A stretch of 9,623 nucleotides of DNA, from positions 1-9,623 of the forward strand of contig CAKUFW010000076.1 of assembly GCA_934650975.1 (NCBI GenBank). Reading direction: 5' to 3'. The stretch is from an uncultured Collinsella sp. (GTDB lineage: Bacteria > Actinomycetota > Coriobacteriia > Coriobacteriales > Coriobacteriaceae). Each line of letters starts with the position of its first letter. Within the stretch, counting starts at the first letter, position 1. Positions 1 through 4,031 of the stretch are shown piece after piece. The translations under genes and the position numbers were made by a program. The notes under the pieces are model-generated. The model was not told the origin of the DNA. It searched no databases and was given only the letters and a program-made list of their open reading frames with translations.

Positions 1-81
1 AAGAAGATCAACCCCATGGTGCTGATCGTGGCCACCATGGTCGTGGGCATCGTCGGCGCGTTCTTCGGCGTGCTGGCGTAA
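1..81 (+). CDS. C-terminal end of a probable mannose-family PTS EIID membrane subunit (partial)
   Basis: Frame 1 is open from the window edge to a TAA at 79-81 and gives the last 26 residues of a protein, beginning KKINPMVLIV and ending GAFFGVLA. The tail has a short basic, proline-containing stretch followed by one hydrophobic segment that stops right at the C-terminus. Such an ending is usual for the IID subunit of mannose/fructose/sorbose PTS permeases, which sits in the membrane with IIC and helps move the sugar during phosphorylation. The downstream deglycase-like and epimerase-like genes fit this, because known glucoselysine/fructoselysine loci (gfr in Salmonella) use a mannose-family PTS. 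With only 26 residues the call is tentative, and any membrane protein with a terminal helix could look like this. A strong terminator follows at 111-148. Confidence 0.5.
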   Translation, partial: KKINPMVLIVATMVVGIVGAFFGVLA

Positions 82-110
82 AGCCTGCAGCAACGTTTTA
101 TCGACCTTGC

Positions 111-148
111 AAAGGGATGGAGCAGGCCTGCGCCCTCCATCCCTTTTT
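111..148 (+). terminator. Rho-independent terminator after the EIID-like gene
   Basis: A perfect 12-bp stem is formed by AAAGGGATGGAG (111-122) and CTCCATCCCTTT (135-146), with a 12-base loop. The T-run continues through 148, giving five T in all at 144-148. This is the clearest intrinsic terminator in the window. It ends the transcript of the upstream PTS gene, yet its T-run lies only 16 bases before the MFS start codon, so the MFS gene is probably expressed by read-through. Confidence 0.85.
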
Positions 149-152
149 GTAT

Positions 153-159
153 AAAGGAG
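153..159 (+). promoter_or_regulatory. Ribosome binding site that sets the MFS start
   Basis: AAAGGAG lies 5 bases before ATG 165. The longer in-frame reading from ATG 117 would start inside the terminator stem and has no such site, so 165 is chosen. The site begins 4 bases after the terminator's T-run. Confidence 0.8.
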
Positions 160-164
160 TTCGT

Positions 165-1379
165 ATGTTCGCGAAGGATCGCGAAGCAATGCGCCTGACG
201 CCGGCGGAAGTCAGGCTGATTCTTATTGAGTCCCTGCAGTGGTGCGCCAACAACGCGGTGTACTTTTTGGGGCTTATCGGGGCTGCTACGTATGATTTGG
301 CGGGCACCGCCTTTTTGGTCGCCGCCATCACGCTCGTGCGCAACCTCACGACCTCGGTGGGCAATATGGTGTCGGGCTCGGTTATCGACCGCTTTGGCCC
401 GCGCCGCACGTCGTTTGTGACATGCGTGATCACGGCGGTGCTGTCGCTCGGTATTGGCCTGGCGCCGTTGTCCGTTCCCGGGCTGGTGTTTGCCGCGTGC
501 GTCTTGGGACTTGCGGGCGGCTTTATCAACACCTGCACGCATGCGTTTCCGGGCTATCTTGAATCGACCACCGAGGGCCGCACGCGTGTGAACGGCCTGA
601 TGGTCTTCTACAGCAACATCGCCTATACCGCCGGTCCGCTGCTTGGCGGTGCCATCGTGAGCTGCTTTGCCACGCAATCTGTCTATCTGCTTATGGCGGC
701 AATGATGGGCGTGGCGGCCGTGCTCTCCTTGGGTTGTCACGAGTGCGTTGCTCCCGCAAAAGGGGAGAAGCTAAAGGGTGGCATCTTGACCGGCATGGTC
801 GAGGGTGCCCGGCTCACGTTTTGCAACCACGATCTGCGTCTCATCTTTATCTCGGGCTTTTTGGGCTTCTTTGCGTTTGGCGCGTTCGATTCGTTGGAGT
901 CGCTGTTCTATCGCGATGTGCTCAATGTGGATATCGTCTGGCTGGGATGGCTGTCCTCGGTCGTGGGCCTTACCTCTTCGGTGGGTGCCTTCGCCCTGAC
1001 CAAGCTTTCGGCTCGCCATGTCAACCTGCGCCTGTTGCTCGGGTCGCTCATGACGGTGGGCATTGGGTCCATGGTGTACGTGGGCACGGATATGCTGGGG
1101 GTAGCGATTATCGGCCAGGCGATCAACGGCTTGGCGTGGGGTTTCCTGGAGCCGCTCCAGATGATCCTGATTCAGGAGCGCGCGGACATCAAATACCTGG
1201 GCCGCATCACGGGCTTTGTACGTTTTGGTCTGATGAGTGCCGGCGTGCTGCCGTTGCTGGCCGCTCCGTTTTTGGCGGAGGCCTTGGGCGTTCAGACGGT
1301 GCTGTTTGGAGCTTCGACAATCATTGCGCTGGTAGGAACGCTGTTCTTTGTCACGCAGGGGAAGCGCCGAGAGTGCTAG
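165..1379 (+). CDS. Major facilitator superfamily (MFS) permease, substrate unknown
   Basis: The 404-residue product is very hydrophobic throughout, with about 12 likely membrane helices, which is the usual length and layout of an MFS permease. A motif-A-like loop between helices 2 and 3 is visible at residues 71-81 (GSVIDRFGPRR), matching the family pattern G-x3-D-R-x-G-x-R/K. A hydrophilic stretch near residues 190-215 is the likely central loop between the two six-helix halves. MFS proteins move small solutes in or out by uniport, symport or antiport; nothing here shows which solute. The gene sits between a PTS-type subunit and a deglycase-like gene. Plausible roles are therefore export of the amino acid or amine released by deglycation, or uptake of a related compound, but this is a guess from context. 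Expression probably depends on read-through of the terminator just upstream. Confidence 0.85.
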   Translation: MFAKDREAMRLTPAEVRLILIESLQWCANNAVYFLGLIGAATYDLAGTAFLVAAITLVRNLTTSVGNMVSGSVIDRFGPRRTSFVTCVITAVLSLGIGLAPLSVPGLVFAACVLGLAGGFINTCTHAFPGYLESTTEGRTRVNGLMVFYSNIAYTAGPLLGGAIVSCFATQSVYLLMAAMMGVAAVLSLGCHECVAPAKGEKLKGGILTGMVEGARLTFCNHDLRLIFISGFLGFFAFGAFDSLESLFYRDVLNVDIVWLGWLSSVVGLTSSVGAFALTKLSARHVNLRLLLGSLMTVGIGSMVYVGTDMLGVAIIGQAINGLAWGFLEPLQMILIQERADIKYLGRITGFVRFGLMSAGVLPLLAAPFLAEALGVQTVLFGASTIIALVGTLFFVTQGKRREC

Positions 1380-1397
1380 ATATACATCTAATTCTAA

Positions 1398-1467
1398 TTT
1401 AATACCACTCACCCGAGAATTTCGACCGTTCACCGAGGATCGGCGCAGATTGCAAAGTGGTATTAAA
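1398..1467. promoter_or_regulatory. Operator-like perfect 12-bp inverted repeat before the deglycase gene
   Basis: TTTAATACCACT (1398-1409) and AGTGGTATTAAA (1456-1467) are exact reverse complements 46 bases apart. A third related half-site, AATTGGTATCG (1490-1500), overlaps the -10 box. The right arm overlaps the likely -35 region, so a repressor bound there would block the promoter. Two separated arms suggest a DNA loop or two bound dimers. The GGTAT/ATACC core resembles half-sites used by GntR-type repressors, a family common in sugar and fructosamine loci, but the regulator is not in the window. An alternative is a long-loop RNA hairpin ending MFS transcripts; there is no good T-run to support that. 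Confidence 0.55.
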
Positions 1468-1492
1468 AACACGTTGGGTGTATGTCTATAAT
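1463..1492 (+). promoter_or_regulatory. Probable promoter of the deglycase-like gene
   Basis: A perfect -10 box TATAAT lies at 1487-1492. At an 18-base spacing the -35 position is TTAAAA (1463-1468), a poor match to TTGACA, as often seen for regulated promoters. Transcription would begin near 1499, giving a leader of about 50 bases. The leader can form a small hairpin, ACGCGA (1508-1513) with TCGCGT (1523-1528), at its 5' end. Confidence 0.6.
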
Positions 1493-1507
1493 TGGTATCG
1501 AAAAGAA

Positions 1508-1528
1508 ACGCGATGTATAGAGTCGCGT
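1508..1528 (+). other. Small hairpin in the 5' leader of the deglycase-like mRNA
   Basis: ACGCGA and TCGCGT form a perfect 6-bp stem around a 9-base loop. It lies about 10 bases after the predicted transcription start and ends 9 bases before the ribosome binding site at 1538-1543. A 5' hairpin in this place could protect the mRNA. It leaves the binding site free, so it is unlikely to block translation. Confidence 0.35.
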
Positions 1529-1549
1529 GCAGGACAGAAAGGACAAACC

Positions 1550-2611
1550 ATGAAGGAAACCGAGAAGATCGAGATCATGCACTTTAGCCAGGAGGGCTAC
1601 GTCGAGGACGGCAAGAACGTCTACGAGACCGGCAAGAAGATGACGTCGCTCGCCGACAAGGTCGCCGACGAGGGCTACGACGCCGTCTTCCTGATGGGCG
1701 TGGGCGGCACCTGGGACGAGTTTATGCAGCTCGAGTACCTCATGAACAAGTTCGGCGACCGCGACCTGGAGGTCTACCTGATCCACGCCGCCGAGTGGAA
1801 CGTTATGGGCCACAAGCGCATGACCGAGAATTCCGTCGTGCTCACCGCCTCCGAGTCCGGCACCACCCCCGAGGTCCTCGAGGCCGTCAACAAGATGAAG
1901 GAAAAGGGCATCCGCGTCTACGCCATGACCAAGCCCGAGGGCCCCATCGGCCAGGCTGTCGGCGCCGAGAACTGCGTCAAGATGGCCTCCGATCACGGTA
2001 ACGGCGGCTGCGAGATGGGCTACTACCTCGCCGACTGCTTCGGCCTGCGCCTGCTCAACCGCCGCGGCTGCTTCCCGCAGTTCGACAAGTTCATTGAGCA
2101 GACCAAGGATGTTTGGACCCACCTGGTCGACATTCGCAAGAGCTTCGAGCCGCGTGCCGAGGAGCTCGCGAAGAAGTATGCCCTCGCGCCCTACACCATG
2201 TTCATCGGCTCCGGTGCCCTTTGGGGCGAGACGATCCTCTTCTCGATGTGCATCCTCGAGGAGATGCAGTGGAAGCGCACCCGTTACATTACGTCCGCCG
2301 ACTTCTTCCACGGCACCCTGGAGCTCGTGGAACCGGGCGTTCCCGTGTTCCTGTTCATGGGCGAGGACGAGAACCGAAAGCTCGACGAGCGCGTCCGCGC
2401 GTTCCTCAACCGCGGCGTGACCGGCGACACCGACATCAACATCATCGACACCGCCGAGTTCGCGATCCCGGGCCTTGACGACGAGTTCCGCGTCATCGTG
2501 TCTCCGTGGATTCTCTCCTCGCTGATCACCGATCGCCTTGCCGCTTACTACGAGACGGTCACCAAGCACAACCTCAACTACCGTCGCTACTATCACCAGT
2601 TCGACTACTAA
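1550..2611 (+). CDS. Two-SIS-domain deglycase, FrlB/GfrF/FraB family (phosphorylated Amadori product deglycase)
   Basis: The product has 353 residues, close to the roughly 340 of E. coli FrlB. It has two sugar isomerase (SIS) domains, about residues 30-165 and 195-340. Enzymes of this family split 6-phosphofructoselysine, 6-phosphoglucoselysine or 6-phosphofructose-aspartate into hexose 6-phosphate and the free amino acid in the cytoplasm. Visible family signatures are the phosphosugar-binding stretch TASESGTTPEV (99-109), ADFFHGTLELVEPGVP (250-265, compare FrlB GEFRHGPLEIVEPGVP) and the C-terminal HNLNYRRYY (340-348, compare HNPDERRYY). E238 and H254 are 16 residues apart, the same spacing as the catalytic Glu214 and His230 reported for Salmonella FraB. 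The start is ATG 1550 because AAAGGA (1538-1543) sits 6 bases ahead; the 31-codon in-frame upstream extension overlaps the promoter. Codons are strongly biased to C-ending forms, unlike the flanking genes, suggesting high expression. Which amine-sugar adduct is the substrate cannot be told from sequence. Confidence 0.85.
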   Translation: MKETEKIEIMHFSQEGYVEDGKNVYETGKKMTSLADKVADEGYDAVFLMGVGGTWDEFMQLEYLMNKFGDRDLEVYLIHAAEWNVMGHKRMTENSVVLTASESGTTPEVLEAVNKMKEKGIRVYAMTKPEGPIGQAVGAENCVKMASDHGNGGCEMGYYLADCFGLRLLNRRGCFPQFDKFIEQTKDVWTHLVDIRKSFEPRAEELAKKYALAPYTMFIGSGALWGETILFSMCILEEMQWKRTRYITSADFFHGTLELVEPGVPVFLFMGEDENRKLDERVRAFLNRGVTGDTDINIIDTAEFAIPGLDDEFRVIVSPWILSSLITDRLAAYYETVTKHNLNYRRYYHQFDY

Positions 2612-2635
2612 GAGCAAATAACGTTTGTGCAATTT

Positions 2636-2670
2636 GGCCCCGCTCCTACATGGAACGGGGCCTCGTTTGG
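2636..2670 (+). terminator. Weak intrinsic terminator or attenuator between deglycase and epimerase genes
   Basis: GGCCCCG (2636-2642) pairs perfectly with CGGGGCC (2656-2662), and TCC/GGA inside the loop can extend the stem. The following tract TCGTTTGG is poor in T. This fits partial termination that lowers epimerase expression relative to the deglycase, or an mRNA 3'-end stabiliser. Confidence 0.55.
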
Positions 2671-2684
2671 GTTGGAGAGTAATT

Positions 2685-3521
2685 ATGAGCTACCCGCAGC
2701 TTGCCGTCATGAATATCAGCCATCGTTATTTTGACCTTGAGGAATTCTTTTCTTCGGCAGCGGCTTCGGGCTATACGTGCTGCGAGCTTTGGACGGGGGC
2801 GATGCACCTGTATGTTGATTGCCATGGCTACGATTCGCTCGAGCAGGTGCGAGAGCTTTCGCAGCAGTATGGAATCCGGATTGTCGGCATTTGCCCCGAG
2901 CAGAACAACCCCAAGCCGTGGAATATCGCGGCGCGCGGGGAAGAGGCGCGTGCGCGGACGCTTGCGTACTTTAAGAATGTCGTGGATATTGCGGCGGAGG
3001 TTGGGGCCGAGCAGGTCATGGTGTCGAGCGGTTGGGCGTTTTTGAACGAGCCGATCGAAGACGCATGGGGGCGCAGCGCCTCGATGCTGCGTGCGATTGC
3101 CGAGTATGCGGGCGAGCGCGGTGTGCGCTTGGTGCTTGAAGCCCTGCAGCCGGTTGAGTCGATGATCGTGAACTCGGCTGCCGATACCAAGCGCATGATC
3201 GAGATGGTCGGGCATCCGGCGCTTAAGGCGTGTCTTGATATGGGCGCCATGGCGGTGGCGGGGGATACCATCGATGATTATTTCGATGCGCTCGGCGATG
3301 ACGTTGCCCACGTGCATTTTGTCGATGTTGCGGCAGATGGCACGACGCATCTGGCCTGGGGCGACGGCGACCGCGATATGCGTGCCGACCTGGATAGGCT
3401 GGTGGCGCGCGGCTATCGTGGAGTGGTCTCGGCAGAGACATACGACGGGCGCTATTTCGCCGATCCCGCGGCAGCCGATGCTCAGGTGATGGCGGTGTAT
3501 CGCCGCGCGATTGGCGCCTAG
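2685..3521 (+). CDS. TIM-barrel sugar isomerase/epimerase resembling fructoselysine 3-epimerase FrlC
   Basis: The 278-residue product belongs to the xylose isomerase-like TIM-barrel (AP endonuclease 2) family and matches E. coli FrlC in length (about 276). Shared landmarks are LEALQPVES (151-159, compare LEPLTPYES), CLDMGA (183-188), DVAHVHFVD (206-214) and SAETYDGRY (249-257). The expected divalent metal ligands are therefore E152, D185, H211 and E251. FrlC interconverts fructoselysine and psicoselysine, so this enzyme could feed an isomeric adduct to the neighbouring deglycase. Other members of the family isomerise free or phosphorylated ketoses (tagatose/psicose 3-epimerases, hydroxypyruvate isomerase), so the substrate is open. 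ATG 2685 is chosen because GGAG (2674-2677) is 7 bases ahead; the 20-codon in-frame extension upstream passes through the terminator hairpin. Codon use is relaxed, with many T- and G-ending codons, in contrast to the deglycase gene. Confidence 0.8.
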   Translation: MSYPQLAVMNISHRYFDLEEFFSSAAASGYTCCELWTGAMHLYVDCHGYDSLEQVRELSQQYGIRIVGICPEQNNPKPWNIAARGEEARARTLAYFKNVVDIAAEVGAEQVMVSSGWAFLNEPIEDAWGRSASMLRAIAEYAGERGVRLVLEALQPVESMIVNSAADTKRMIEMVGHPALKACLDMGAMAVAGDTIDDYFDALGDDVAHVHFVDVAADGTTHLAWGDGDRDMRADLDRLVARGYRGVVSAETYDGRYFADPAAADAQVMAVYRRAIGA

Positions 3522-3564
3522 GTGGAGCGGAACGTCGTTCGGGGTTTCAGTCGTGGCTGGAAGC

Positions 3565-3608
3565 GGGACGTGCTTTCCGGTTGAGACATCTGGCGGAAAC
3601 TGTGTCCC
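3565..3608. repeat. Palindrome unit 1
   Basis: 44 bases. Outer arms GGGAC/GTCCC and inner TTTCCG/CGGAAA pair. Of the variable bases between them, three form G-T wobbles and one is mismatched. The centre is GTTGAGACATCTGG, the least symmetrical of the five. Confidence 0.8.
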
Positions 3609-3626
3609 AGAATTGCAGTCCAGAAT

Positions 3627-3670
3627 GGGACGCCGTTTCCGGTTGAGGTCCTCAGCGGAAAGTGCGTCCC
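3627..3670. repeat. Palindrome unit 2
   Basis: 44 bases. GGGACGC pairs with GCGTCCC and TTTCCG with CGGAAA, with a two-base mismatch between them. The centre can form TGAG/CTCA with a 3-base loop. Confidence 0.8.
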
Positions 3671-3688
3671 GGAATTTGGGCTTGGAAC

Positions 3689-3732
3689 GGGACATGGTTT
3701 CCGGATGGGGTCTCATGCGGAAAGTCCATCCC
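3689..3732. repeat. Palindrome unit 3
   Basis: 44 bases. TTTCCG/CGGAAA pairs. In the centre ATG pairs with CAT where units 4 and 5 have TTG with CAA, which is a compensated base-pair change. In the outer part ATGG can pair with CCAT in a shifted register that leaves 2-base bulges. Confidence 0.8.
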
Positions 3733-3750
3733 ACTCTGGAGGCAGATTCC

Positions 3751-3795
3751 GGGACAGGCTTTCCGGTTGGGGCTTCAAGCGGAAAGTCGGGACCC
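3751..3795. repeat. Palindrome unit 4
   Basis: 45 bases, one longer than the others because of an extra base in the right arm (GTCGGGACCC). TTTCCG/CGGAAA and GGG/CCC pair, but the variable inner bases do not. Its left arm begins GGGACAGG, like the hairpin between hisB and hisH. Confidence 0.8.
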
Positions 3796-3813
3796 ATTTC
3801 GAGCGTCTATTCC

Positions 3814-3857
3814 GGGATGCCGTTTCCGGTTGAGGACTCAAGCGGAAACGGCATCCC
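3814..3857. repeat. Palindrome unit 5, perfect arms
   Basis: 44 bases. The 15-base left arm GGGATGCCGTTTCCG is exactly complementary to the right arm CGGAAACGGCATCCC. Then come the conserved G-G mismatch and a TTGA/TCAA inner stem with a 4-base GGAC loop. AGTTTT follows at 3858-3863, so this last unit could also act as a terminator. Confidence 0.85.
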
Positions 3858-4031
3858 AGTTTTCAGCTGGCAGGCGAGACGCGCCTCCATATGTTTCCAA
3901 ATGAATACGCTGTGAGCCGTGGAAGACGATTCTCCCCGCAAGCACTCTAGTATGCTAAAGTACCCAGAAGACCGGCGGAGCTATGCCGGTCTTCTGTTCT
4001 ATACGAAGCACAGCATGAGGAGGCTCACCAG
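3858..4031 (+). promoter_or_regulatory. Leader region of the histidine operon, with a tentative promoter
   Basis: A possible -10 box TATGCT lies at 3951-3956, 76 bases before the hisZG start; no convincing -35 box is seen at the proper spacing. A start near 3963 would put the 3966-3995 hairpin at the very 5' end of the mRNA. I find no histidine-rich leader peptide and no T-box-like layout. The ribosome binding site AGGAGG (4018-4023) is 8 bases before ATG 4032. Its flank GGCTCA (4022-4027) could pair with TGAGCC (3913-3918) if transcription began further upstream. Confidence 0.35.
3966..3995 (+). terminator. Perfect 11-bp hairpin upstream of hisZG (terminator or attenuator candidate)
   Basis: AGAAGACCGGC (3966-3976) pairs exactly with GCCGGTCTTCT (3985-3995) around an 8-base loop, and a G-T pair can extend it. 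The tract after it, GTTCTAT, is only weakly T-rich. It may end transcripts coming from the sugar locus, attenuate the his operon, or stabilise the his mRNA at its 5' end. Confidence 0.5.

Larger units (their letters stand above)
3565..3857. repeat. Tandem array of five imperfect palindromes (44-45 bases) with exact 18-base spacers
   Basis: Five units begin at 3565, 3627, 3689, 3751 and 3814, a period of 62-63 bases. Each reads GGGA(C/T), 4 variable bases, TTTCCGG, a near-palindromic centre like TTGAGGnCTCAA, GCGGAAA, about 4 variable bases, then CCC. All four spacers are exactly 18 bases, and their sequences differ. Every unit folds with TTTCCG pairing to CGGAAA and outer GGG to CCC. The base after TTTCCG is always G and sits opposite another G. 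The variable inner bases pair fully only in unit 5. The period is not a multiple of 3, so the reading frame shifts between copies and no protein is encoded. The rest of the 3522-4031 gap holds a short GAACGTCGTTC palindrome (3530-3540) before the array and the histidine leader after it. I do not recognise a named family. Confidence 0.85.

Noticed and set aside
1463..2632. A 389-codon minus-strand open frame opposite the deglycase gene.
   Set aside because: The plus-strand protein has clear SIS family motifs, while the minus-strand product is a low-complexity Val/Leu/Gly/His-rich shadow.
3530..3540. GAACGTCGTTC short palindrome after the epimerase gene.
   Set aside because: Eleven bases with 5-bp arms are expected by chance in high-GC DNA, and there is no promoter nearby to regulate.
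3565..3857. CRISPR array.
   Set aside because: The repeats are only moderately alike and mostly palindromic, spacers are 18 bases, and no cas gene is nearby.
3511..3915. A 134-codon plus-strand open frame through the palindrome array with repeated FPVE-like peptides.
   Set aside because: The 62-base period shifts the frame in each unit, so the peptide is not repeated in one frame. The changes keep base pairing at the centre rather than a protein sequence, and there is no good ribosome site.
3891..3950. A 19-codon ORF before the his promoter candidate.
   Set aside because: No clear ribosome site and no recognisable content; expected by chance.
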